Below are positions 32,394 through 43,061 of a DNA stretch of 53,498 nucleotides, one piece after another. Below the pieces are notes generated by a model. The model saw only the letters and a list, made by a program, of their open reading frames with translations. It searched no databases and had not been told where the DNA came from. How positions within the stretch are numbered: position 1 is the stretch's first letter; every line of letters starts with the position of its first letter. This stretch comes from Triparma columacea (taxonomy: Eukaryota > Sar > Bolidophyceae > Parmales > Triparmaceae), in contig BRYA01000114.1 in NCBI GenBank assembly GCA_030267965.1, positions 1 through 53,498 on the forward strand. The letters are read 5' to 3'. The position numbers and the translations under genes are program-made.

Positions 32394-34341
32394 ATGGAAT
32401 CAAAACGGAAGATTAGCGGCGTTGTTGAAGATAAAAATGCAACAGTAGAATCAGGTTCATCAACACCTGTCACCAAAAAGGCAAAAAAGACAACAAAATC
32501 AACGCTATCAAGCTCAATCATCCCATCAAACATCCTATCCTCCGTAGCTCCTCAGAACAAATGGGTTGATCTCAACGTTTCAGCAATTGAACTTAGACCA
32601 TCATATACATTAGTGAGTGGTCAAACGTTTGCTTGGCGAGAGGTGTCATGTAATGGAGAATGTGACGTAGAATGTGTACAATTAGAACCCCAAACACCGG
32701 GAATAATTCAATCTCCACAAAAAGAGGAAAAGATACGCGGGGAAAAGATAGATACTATTCCGAAAGGTACACCAACCAAAAGCCCAACCAAAAATACAGC
32801 TTGGGGTAGCGTTACTGGGAAGGAGTGGGTCGGAGTACTGGAAAAGCAGTGAGTTTTCCCCCTTCTTCCCTTCCCCTCCTTTTCTCTCTCTATCTCTTCC
32901 CGTTCCCCCACCTTTCCCTAACCTCCCCTCCCCTCCCCCTCCCCCCCCATCCCCTTAAAGTGTCGTCCACGTCCGTGAGACTCCTACAACAACCCTCTGC
33001 CGTCTTCTGACCCCTTGCCCCCCCTCCTTCTCCCTACTTGACTACATGTCATCCTACTTCAACCTCCAGGTCTCCCTCAAGGACCTGTACAAATCGTGGA
33101 GGACGTCGGCGCCTGATGTATTCACGGAACAAATGGCGGAAAATATGAAGGGGGTCAGAGTACTTAACCAGGACAAGTGGGAGGTGAGAACCGCGCGCGG
33201 GGGGGGGGGAGGACCTCAGTGCGTGGTGAAGTTTCTTCTGGGGCTTTATGTTTGTGGAATGTTTTAGGGTGTTTTAATGAATTCATTAACCCCCCCCCCC
33301 CCCCTTCCCCCCCAAGACGCTCCTGTGTTACCTCGCAAGCAGTAACAACAACATCCCCCGCATCCACAAGCTAATGGAGGACCTCCGCTTCGCCTACGGC
33401 GCCCCCCTCCTAACGATCCCGAAGCCCGGGGGGGAGGGGGAATGGAGGTGGCACGCTTACCCGACGCTGGAGGAACTTGGGAACAAATTGAAAAGGGGGG
33501 AGGATGGGAAGGAAGAGAAACTTAGGAGCATCGGATTCGGGTATAGGTGAGAGGAAGGGGGGGGAGGGAGGGAAGGGAAGGGAAGAGAGAAGGGAAATTA
33601 GAGGGGGACAAGGAAAAAGGGAGGGGAGAAAAAACAATTATCAACTAACCACACTTTCGTCCCTTTTTTTTCGACAGGGATAAGTTCTACGTTAAGACAT
33701 GCGAGATACTGATGATGGGTGAGGGCTGTCCTCTGGGGTCGGACCTTCGGCCGACTATCGAGTGCTTGAGGGAAATGAGGAGGAAGGGGAAAAAGGGAAG
33801 GAAGAAGAAGACGAAGAAGAAGGGTACGGAGGAGGGGAAGGGGGAGGAGGAGGTGGCAGAGACGAGCGGTAAGGAGGGCTCGGGAGGGGAGGGTTTGAGG
33901 GAAGTGGAGGCCTCTGAGGAATCGTCGTCTTCGGACCTTGTTCCTGCGACTGTCATCGAGGTAAGCCTTGGCCTCATGAATCTCCACGGCGTCGGGCAGA
34001 AGGTCGCCGACTGCGTGTCCCTCTTCGGGCTCTCCTGCCACGACGCGGTGCCCTGCGACACCCACGTCTTCCAGATGGCGGCCAGGTGGGACCAGGGCCT
34101 CGCGGAGATGCAGAGGAAGGCGAAGGAGGGGGGGAAGGCGGTGGCGGTAACGAGGGCGGTCCACGAGAAAGTGGGGACGGTTTTTAGGGAGAAGTTCCCG
34201 GGAGGGTATGCGGGGTGGGCGCAGACGGTGCTGTTCTGCCTGGAACTACCGTCGTTCAAGGAGGCGAACGCTAACACGCCGGAGAAGAAAGGGGAGAGGG
34301 GAGGGGAGGCTGAGGAGACAAGGGCGAAGGCTGGAGTTTGA
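32394..34341 (+). CDS. OGG1: 8-oxoguanine DNA glycosylase OGG1
   Basis: Exons 32394..32848, 32961..33183, 33317..33546 and 33678..34341 (phases 2, 0, 2) give 523 residues. The N-terminus is a Lys/Ser/Thr-rich nuclear leader. WVDLNVSAIELRPSYTLVSG and QTFAW match the OGG1 N domain. PRIHKLMEDLRFAYGAPLL and SIGFGYRDKFY follow. The helix-hairpin-helix and catalytic region LHGVGQKVADCVSLFGL..DAVPCDTHVFQMA has Lys411 and Asp430, 19 apart, as human Lys249 and Asp268. It removes 8-oxo-dG paired with C and has lyase activity. About 45 Lys/Glu-rich residues are inserted before the HhH. The first exon is AT-richer than the rest. The residues after the glycosylase domain are disordered. Confidence 0.93.
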
Positions 34342-34410
34342 GGGGAGGGGAGATTGAAAAGGGGGGGAGGAAAAATCGTTTGGAATATATTGTAATATAA
34401 AGCTACATTT

Positions 34411-37400
34411 TTACCATGTTGCCCCAAACCGATCGTCATCATCGCTATCGTCATCGTCATCACTATCATCATCATCATCATCATCGTCGTCGTCATCGCT
34501 CCCACCCAAGTCGAAATCGACTTGTTCCTCCTCGCTGTCATCTTCGTCGCTTTTGACTTCTCCCATCTTCTCATCCCAGTCCTCATCGACTTCGCTCCCT
34601 TCGTCTTCCTCCTTCTCATCGATCGCCCGCCCCCCCTCCTCCCCCTCCTCCTCCTCTTCTTCACCGCTGCTGCTGCTGCTCTCAATAAACCCCATCCCCA
34701 GTTCATCTCCCTCCTCCTCCTCCTCCTCCTCCTCCTCCACCTCGTCATCATCTCCTCCCTCCTCCGTCCTTGCGTCCTCCAAGTCCATATCGTCCTCGTA
34801 TAGTTTCCTGGGCCTCTCCTTAGCCTTGACCTTTGCTTTCTTCCTGACCTTCATAATCACAGGCGCCTCAATCTCCACCATTTCCTTCTCCTTCTCCTTC
34901 TCCTTCTCCTTCTCCTTCTCCTTCTTCTTGCTCTTGACCATCATCGTGACGGCCTTTTCGCTTCCCTTTTTCTTGCTCTTGACCATCATCGCTCCAGCCT
35001 TTTCGCTTCCCTTCTTCTTGCTTTTGACCATCATCGTTCCAGTCTTTCCGTTCCCCTTCTTCTTCTCTTTCCCCTTCTTCTCCTTCTCCTCCCCCTCCCC
35101 CCCCACTCCCTCCCATTCCCCGAGTCCGTAGCTTCTTCTAACCTCCCCCATATCCTCGTTGAATTTATCCCTCGCCTTCCTACACCTCCCCCCCCCCACT
35201 TCCCCCGCGGCCTCTTGTACCCCCCCCTGAATATCGTCCAGTAGTATCCCGAACCACTTAAGGCTCGCATAGTCCTCTCCCCCCTCCCCCCCTCTCCCTC
35301 CCCCCTCCTCTTCCTCCCCGCTGTCAAGTTCCCTAACCGCGACCCCGGCCCTCCATTCCCCCGCTTCTTTAACCTTCTCCTTACATACCTCGCACCATAC
35401 CTCAACCCCTCGAACCTTCATTCTCCGAGTACCTTTCCCCCCTCCTTTACACGCTTTAACAAACGTTTCCGAGCACTTGGATATATCCTCCCACGGTCCT
35501 CCCCCACCACGACGACCGTCTGTACCATCGTCGTCACCGAACCCTACACCATCCATTACAGCAGTACACCAAGCTAATACGAAGCCTCTATAATCATCCT
35601 CCGTAACCCCATTAACAACCGGGTACATACCCCCGTTATGTCCTTGTGTTGTGAGTTCCTCGCAGAAGTTTTGTAAGGCTTTTATAGTACCCGGTAAACC
35701 AAGGTCGCGACGTGAGTGTGTCATTACGTACTCCCATAGTAGGGCTGACATTGCGGTTCCTGAACACAGACTCTCCTCCAAGCACTTTGCTACCAACGCT
35801 CTGACAGAGTAGGACGAGGATGTGGATGTACCTGTGTGATCATGTTTACCGACATACTTAGACTTCCAAATTTCCCATCCTTCCCCTCCTCCTACCTTCC
35901 CCTTAACCCCATAAAGGTCAGGGTTATACCTCCATATTTTCTTCATAACCCCGACCGTAAGTTTCCTAGCTTCCCCCCTCTTCCCTGTCCCAATCGTAAT
36001 CATCCTAGCGACCTTAACGTACTCAACTGCGATTTCCATAGACTCCGTAGTTTCTATCTCCCTCTTTACGTGTCTCCACGTGGTTTCCCTAGGTCCCGTA
36101 GTATTCCTTCCTTCATCCTCATTTCCCCCTTCCAATCCTTTTTTGAATTCGGTTAATATGACCTCTTCGTCATCCTTCTCACCCCCCTCTCCCCTCGCCG
36201 CTTCCATCCCCGCAATAACGTTAACCACTGCGTCCCTTATCCTAATCTCCATCTCACACATCCTTCCATCCTCTTCATCATCATCATTCTCTCCCCCCTT
36301 CGATACCTCGGTGTTTCTAACGTGAATAAGTTCCCCCCACCTCCCACCCGTCACCCCAATCCCTTCAACTCTAACTCCCTCTCCTCCACCCTCCATATAT
36401 TCCACTCTCCAACCCCATTTATCCTCCTTCCATCTCTTCGTCGCCAATTTTAAAACCCCATCAACATCCCCCAATTCTCGTTCCGTTCCTTTACTTCTCC
36501 AACCTTCATACGCAGCGTTAATACAATCCCTATATCCCACGAAATTCCAAGCTTTCATTAACCCTGCTTTTACCCACCATTTACCCGTTCTCCATCCCCA
36601 CCCCCAACAACTAGCTCGAGCTAGGCCTTGTATTTCCCATTCGTCTTTACTCCAATTCCCTGTAGGTTTTGTTAATCGGCAGTATGCTCCTGCTAACTTT
36701 GTTACACCGTAGAGACGGAGAGCGTGTGGGGTGGGTAGTTTTAACGAATCTTTAACCTCCAGGTTGTTGTTAAGAACACCGTCTACAGAAGAGGGAGAGC
36801 ATGATGAGAGTATGGATTTAATCATCTCACTTGAAGAACGGGGTGAACGATGGGGTCCTGTGTAGCTTTGTAAGGCCGTTGTTATATCATGTGATACTCT
36901 TTTTTTGGGGGGATGGTGGGGCGGTTTGTTGTAGTCGTTTGTGTGTTAGAAAAAGTCTCACCAATCTCCCCCCCCCCCCTCTCTTTTAATCTCCGAAACA
37001 GTTTATCTCACCTATGTTTATCCTCCCCTTCTCCAATCCCAAAGTTATCCACCACGAATTTCAAGCATTCCGCCGCTTCCACCGCCGTCGTTTCACTACT
37101 TGTTATCCCCCCCTCCATCATCGTTCCGTGGTCTAATCCGTTGATAGTAGCTGCGTAATATCGTGTGTGTTTAATAAGCCGTTCAATCAAACAAAACTTT
37201 GATGTAGGTACGTAGAAAGGGAGTGTGCAGAGAAGGTATCGGGAACGTACTATTGAGGAGGAGAAGGATTTACTAACAGACGGGGTTAACACGGGGGTCA
37301 CGGTAGAGGAGGATGGGGCGGTTGGGGATGTTGAATTATCCACATCACCAGAATCCGGGGGTTGGGGGTTGGGGTTTGTCGTTGCGTTTGATTTGTGTTT

Positions 37401-38063
37401 GTTGGTAACGTTGACGAAGTGTAGTTTTGCTGCAAAGTCTACGAACGCTTCCACCTCCGAGGAGCCTTCTAGGACGTCACGGCGGACGTAGAGGGCATCG
37501 TAGGGGATGGACTTTGAGAGGCCTTTTATTGAGGGGGTTGATGATGAGGCTGGGGGGGAGGTTTGAGACGAACGGGCACGTTTACGAGAAGAGGTCGTGG
37601 TGGTGGTGGAGGAAGAGGAGGAGGAGGACTTAAGACGGGGAGAGGAGAGGGTGCGCTGGAGGTGGAGCACAGATGAGATGAGCTCTGGGAGAGGGATTTC
37701 CATAATGTCGCGTTGTTGTTGTTGTTGTTGTTGTCTATGTGTTGTGTTGTTTGTTGCTTGGTTTGTTGTCTTTGAGCCCTTGTTTGTGCCCTTGTTTGTG
37801 CCTTTGTTTGCGCCTTTGTTTGCGGCTTTGTTTGGTCGCTCCCCTAACAAATCTCCGAATGTTCCTTTTGGGTATATTCTTGTTAGTTTATCCTTGATCA
37901 TGTCCCATGTTTTAGCATCCCTTTCTTCTAGCCTTTCCTCTCGGTGTGCTTTGGAGATTGCTTTGAGGAGAGTTAGGGTTGATGAGGTAGGATGTAGTGG
38001 GGGAGATTGACATACTTTTAATATGGAGCGTATATTATCTTTAATTGTCGTAGTTGTTGCCAT
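34411..38063 (-). CDS. Large protein with acidic tail, unrecognised
   Basis: Exons 38063..37012 and 36898..34411 join in phase 2 to 1,179 residues. The first exon holds a short helical N-terminus (IKDNIRSILKVCQSPP), NKG/TNKG repeats, a poly-Gln run and a Ser/Thr run, then ordered sequence with IPYDALYVRRDVLEGSSEVE and YLLCTLPFYVPTSKFCLIER. The second exon has a helical, Trp-rich region (WGWGWRTGKWWVKAGLMKAW), a part with SALLWEYVMTHSRRDLGLPG, and a C-terminal third of low complexity: three copies of a MMVKSKKKGSEKA unit, KE repeats, and a long Asp/Ser tail (DDDDDSDDDD). The architecture suits a nucleolar or chromatin protein, but I recognise no domain. Start ATG 38063 is preceded by no other in-frame Met. 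Confidence 0.7.
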
Positions 38064-38719
38064 TTGATGGGTTTTTTGGTGTCGGAGGGAAGGCAGGGAT
38101 GTGGACGAGGTTGTTAATAGTCCTATTTATGTGTTTGTAGAGAGATAAGATGGGATTAAATGGGTCTTATAATGATTATGTGAGTATAACGGCTTGTATA
38201 TTATAGTATTTTGTATCAAATAGCGTCGTTGGAATATAAATTGCCTCAATTTGGGATTTTTGGAGAAAAAGGGAGAAAAGTGGAAAACTCTAACTTTAAT
38301 TCCACTCACTCATGTAACACACTCGCGTCTACGTATATCTTTAGTTTTGGCTTACCCAGTGTTGTGAGTTGGTGGATGCCCTGTTTTCGTGTGTTCCAGA
38401 GGTATTTCAGTATGCAATTAACTTGTCTAAAACCCTTCAACCCCCAGGCCCCAAGCCCCTCAAAAAGCCCCAAAGCCACCCTCCAAACAAAGCCTTCTTA
38501 TTTCAGCCCACAATCCTTCTATTCCTTTTACTTCGATAATATCCTCATTCTGTTTTCATTCTGTCCTCATTCTGTCCTCAGTCTGTCCTCAGTCTGTCCT
38601 CAGTCTGTCCTCATTCTCCTCCAGATCTCCTCAATCTCTCCTCAATCTCTCCTCGAGAAAGTGCCTGATAGTGACAGCAATTAAGACCAACCCCAAGGCA
38701 GAGAGCATCAGTGTCATCG
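38064..38719. other. Intergenic region between divergent genes, with a tandem repeat
   Basis: The left part is AT-rich. From about 38555 to 38655 there are tandem units of TCTGTCCTCAG/TCTGTCCTCAT, then TCTCCTCAATC units, just upstream of the peptidase gene. No exon is seen. Confidence 0.55.
38555..38655 (+). repeat. Tandem CTGTCCTCAGT-type array
   Basis: About six 11-base units of TCTGTCCTCAG with T/G variants, merging into a TCTCCTCAATC array of three units. It ends about 65 bases before the start codon of the M3 peptidase gene. Confidence 0.8.
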
Positions 38720-41133
38720 ATGAGAGGACGACTGGTTTCCTGGCCGCGGGGGCGGGGAGGAGGAAAGGCTCGCCGACTGCTGTCTTCACAAGCAGCAAGA
38801 CAGTATTTGTCAATACAATCATCTAATTTTGAGTCACATTTGACATCATCACTACGTTCGTCATCAACAACACGTTCATTATCATCATCAACGAGAAACA
38901 CGAGCACATCAACAAACACAACAACAACAAAGCCAAGTAGTTCACTTGGACTATATAACATAGGTAGCATAACATCAGAAACATCATATCAACAATCATC
39001 ACAACAACTAGAAGCTAAAGTTAAACTACTTACAGATACTATTAAGACTAATGGTGAACAATACGTCAAGGAATATGCACAAAAATTTGATACACAATCC
39101 TCACAATCACCCCAAACACCATCATCACAATCACCACCCCAAACATCAACACCTCCCAAAACCCCTCCATCCGTCCTCCTCAGGATGCTCGACGGTGTAT
39201 CCCGTATAGTTTGCGCCGTCGTCGACCCCGCCGAGTTAACCCGTAACACCCACCCTTCCCCTCTCTACCGTGCCTCCGCCGAGTCCGCATTCCAGTCCGT
39301 CGGTCGTTGCATCGATCTTTTAAACACGGATTCAGATATATACAAAACCGCCCTATCCCTAATCCCACACTACACACCCGGTACGGAGGACTATAGAATG
39401 TTGGAGGCGGTTTGTAAGGAGTATGAGATGGATGGTATACACCTACCTTTTCAAGAGAGGGATAAGGCGGCGAGGATTAAAGGGAGGATTACAGACCTTG
39501 AGACTATGTATGTTAGGGAGGCACAGGAGGGTGGGTTTTTTGTTTACGAGGATAAGGAAGGGTGGGGTGGGAGAGCTTTTGGGGAGGATACTATGGAAGC
39601 TGTTAGAAACGCTTATAAGGGACAGGGGGGAGAGGTTAGGGATGGGGAAACACAGGGGGTTACAGGTGAGAGGGGAGGGGGAGGGGATTGGAGGAAAGGG
39701 GGGGTTTGAAGGGTATACTGGGCTTGGGATTAGGGGGGAAGGAGGGTTTATACACAACTTCAGGAAACCACACACACACATATATACACATAACACACAC
39801 ACCTACCCCACCCCCACCTCTCACTCCCAACCCCTCACCCCCACCCCTCCCCACCCTAGAACCTTGGTTCACCGGTAACATGTTACGTTTAGTCCCCTCC
39901 TCATCCGTCCGTCGTGATATCTACTACCACGAGAACACAAAATCCCCTCTCAACCTTTCAACACTTGAGGAACTAAGAAAGGAGAGGAGGGATCTCGCGG
40001 TTTTATTAGGGTATAAGGATTGGTGTAGGAAAATACAACAAGGTAAAATGGCGGATGGTAAGGTTGGGAGGTTCTTGGAGGGGGTTAAAAAAAAGGAAAG
40101 GGGTAAATGGAAGTTGGAAATGGAGGAGTTAGCAGACTTTAAAAGGAAGTATATAACCAACGGGTTGAACGGGAATGTAGAACCTTGGGATGTACCATAT
40201 CTGCAGAATCTTATAACACAAAAGGAACTTGAGGAAGGGGGGGAGGATGAATTTGAGTGGAATGGTACTGTTAGTGAAGCCGTTGATAAACTCCGTGAAT
40301 GGACGGACGAATTCCTAGGTTACCAACTACAGGATAGACCATTCGAAGAGGGCGAAGGGTGGGGTACGGAAGATTCTTCAGGGTACCTAACGAAGAGTGC
40401 GTTAGTTGACGGGCGCGGTGAAGATGTCGGTATAATATACTTTGATTTAAGCCCTAGAGAAGGGAAGTACGGGCACAGCGCCCACTTCACGATTACGGGG
40501 GGGTACGAAGAGTGGGACCCTACCTACACCGTTGTAACCGGTAGGAGCACACCGAGAGTATGCGTCGTTATGAACATAGGAGGGAGAGACGGTAAAGCAA
40601 GGGCTGGAGCCGGGGAGCTTGAGACGTTGTTCCACGAATATGGACATGCGGTACACGCGGTTATGAGCAGAACGAGGTACCAACATGTAAGCGGTACTCG
40701 AGGACCGACCGACTTCGTCGAAGTCGTTAGCCATGTTACGGAGAAGTACGCGGGGAGGGGGGAGGGGAGGTGGAGGGGTATTGAGAGGTACACTCAGGCA
40801 ATGTACTCGGAATTCGATCAACGGTGTTTCGGAGTTAAGGGGGAGGGGAGGGGGGGACTAGATATATGGAGGGGGGTTAATGAAGAGTTCGGGGTACCGT
40901 ACATGGAAGGAACACACTGGTACACGGGGTTCGGACACTTGAGCAGCTATGGAGGGGTTTATTACTCGTATTTATGGGCACAGGAACTGGCGGGGGTTAT
41001 TCATGGGAAAATTGGGGGGGAGGGGAAGAAGGAGAGGGTTAACACTTTCAGGAAACTCGTGGAACCGGGAGGGAGTAAGGACCCGATTGAAATTGTTGAG
41101 GGGGTGCTGGGGAGGGAGATTAAACTAGGGTGA
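38720..41133 (+). CDS. M3-family metallopeptidase, mitochondrial intermediate peptidase-like
   Basis: Exons 38720..39665 and 39860..41133 join in phase 1 to 739 residues. The N-terminus (MRGRLVSWPRGRGGGKARRL, then Ser/Thr/Arg-rich) is a clear mitochondrial presequence. The zinc site is LETLFHEYGHAVHAVMSRT: two His and the catalytic Glu in HEYGH. The third ligand is expected in the following DFVEVVSHVTEKY. C-terminal THWYTGFGHLSSYGGVYYSY, then LWAQELAG, is typical of the MIP/Oct1 subfamily. MIP removes eight residues from precursors already cut by the matrix peptidase. Exon 1 is rich in CAACA triplets and AT-richer than neighbours. The donor is GTGAGA at 39666. Confidence 0.9.
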
Positions 41134-41358
41134 GGATTATGTATCTATCACATTATGAGGAGGGTGGGGGGGGGGTGGAGGGGTAAAATAAGGACGACTT
41201 TCATGTCAAGCGCAGCTTTTGGTTGCTTAATATACCCTCAAACCTCTCTTCCTCCTCCTACTCCTCCTCCTCCTCCTCCTCTTCATTGAACTCTCTGAGA
41301 CTTCAAATTTAGCCGAGTTTCACCCCCCTCACCCCCCCCCTCCCCAAAAAAATAAAAA

Positions 41359-42922
41359 ATGAGCAAGCCGTTTGACTACAGCAAATGGGATAACATAGAA
41401 CTCTCAGACGATGAAGAGGACTGTCACCCTAACATTGAAAAGGTGAATAACTGCAACAGATTTTAAGGAGCCTCCTCAATGTTTTCCAAACTCGACGAAG
41501 AGGAATGGTTTTCTAAATTTCTCATCTTTTGACGCTTTTAAACCTGATTATTTTCATAGAAACTAACACACACTATATTAAACTATCAAACAGGAATCAT
41601 GGTTCCGTATGAAACACCGCAGTCGAGTTGAGAGAGAGGAGAACGAGGAGATTGACAAAAAGAAGATCAAACAGGCCATGGCAAGGGACCAGCTTCGCAT
41701 CGACGAGCTTGCTAGGATGATCAAGAAGATCGAATCCGCCGATCCCGACGACTCAGACGACGACCTCGAGGATGTGGATGGGATGAAGGCAGAGATTAAG
41801 GAGCTTGAGGAGAGGTGAGAGTTGGAGTATGGCATGGCAGTGCTCCTAGCAGGGCTAGGACTAACAGGGCTAGGACTATCCGCCAATCCGACGCGCGCGC
41901 ACACACGTCCGGGGTAAAGCCAACGTTCTACCTTCTACCCCCCCCTAACCTCCTTGCCCCCCTTCCCCCCCCNNNNNNNNNNNNNNNNNNNNNNNNTAAC
42001 TCCCCCCCCCCCTCCCTCAACAGGCCAATGCCGACACCCCCCCCCCTCCCTCGCCGACAAAGGGCGCCTCCGGAGCCGCCGCTCCTCCCGCTCCCACACC
42101 CGCTGCGACCCCCGCGACCACGGCCGGTCCCGCCCCCCCCCCCTCCGGCAGGGACACCATGCTAAACTACGCAGATTTCACCAAGAAGCACGAGGACCTC
42201 CTTGAGACGTACTGCAACCTCACGGGCATGACCGCCCTGAAGGCGTTCCTCCTGACCCACGGCGAGATCCTGCTGCAGGAGCACGCGAGCAGCTACCTGC
42301 TGCTGAGCTGCCTGGAGGACGAGATGAACGGGGAGAGGGAGAAGATGAAGAACACCGCCAGGAACTCACAGATCCTCACCAACATGGCAGAGCTCGCAAA
42401 GAGCCTCAAGAGGCACCCGGGGAACGTCATCGTCCCCTTCTTCACGAGGGTCGAGGAGCCGGAGCACGAGAAAGCCTTTTTGGAGGGGGTCCAGATATTC
42501 GTCGACAGGATCATCAAGAGGGCCGTAGAGAAGAGGAAGGAGATGGACGCCGAGCAAGAGACGGAGACCGAGGAGGTCGACCTTTCGTCCATCCCCAAGG
42601 AGGAGGTAAGAATGGACAAGAGTACCCAAGCGCCCTGTCAAGGAGGAGCTTCGCCACAGGGACTTTCAAAGCAGCACACAACTAACCCCCTTCCAAACCC
42701 TCGTCGCTTCGCCGCCCCCTGCCGCTTTCTCGCCCTCAGAGGCTAGGCCCCGGTGGTCTTGACCCCATCGAGGTCTTCGAGAGTCTCCCCAAGGAGCTCC
42801 AGTCGGCGTTTGAGTCCCGCGACATGGAGACGCTCCAAAAAGCCCTCATGTCAATGAAGCCGGCGGACGCTAAACACCACATGAAGAGATGCGCAGACAG
42901 CGGACTCTGGAACCCAGAGTAA
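41359..42922 (+). CDS. CDC37: Hsp90 co-chaperone CDC37
   Basis: Exons 41359..41442, 41594..41814, 42024..42605 and 42740..42922. The start MSKPFDYSKWDNIELSDDEE and ESWFRMKHRSRVEREE match the kinase-binding N-domain; Ser16 corresponds to the CK2 site of the family (Ser13 in human). YADFTKKHEDLLETYCNLTG and the later helices form the Hsp90-binding middle domain; the last exon (DPIEVFESLPKELQSAFESR) is the C-domain. CDC37 delivers protein kinases to Hsp90 in the cytosol. A Pro/Ala-rich linker begins exon 3. The exon 2/exon 3 join does not keep frame (phase 2 against phase 0); the intron between them holds a 24-N gap and C runs, so an assembly error is likely. Confidence 0.9.
41973..41996. other. 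Assembly gap (24 N) inside CDC37 intron 2
   Basis: 24 N are flanked by long C runs. The exons on either side are out of phase by one base, which suggests that sequence is missing or miscounted here or in the C runs of the following exon. Confidence 0.95.
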
Positions 42923-43012
42923 ACCACAGAGGCGAAAAAGAGAGGAGGGCGGTTTCTTTTGCTTATTCAATGGATTTTAGCCTTTTCTTTCTTTCTCTCT
43001 TCTTGTCTTTTC

Positions 43013-43016
<4 letters not shown>

Positions 43017-43051
<35 letters not shown>

Positions 43052-43061
43052 CCCCCCCCCC
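43017..43061 (+). repeat. CT microsatellite and C run
   Basis: About fifteen CT dinucleotides run straight into twelve C, ending at the RTF1 stop codon. The tract therefore forms the start of the RTF1 3' UTR on the minus strand. Confidence 0.9.
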
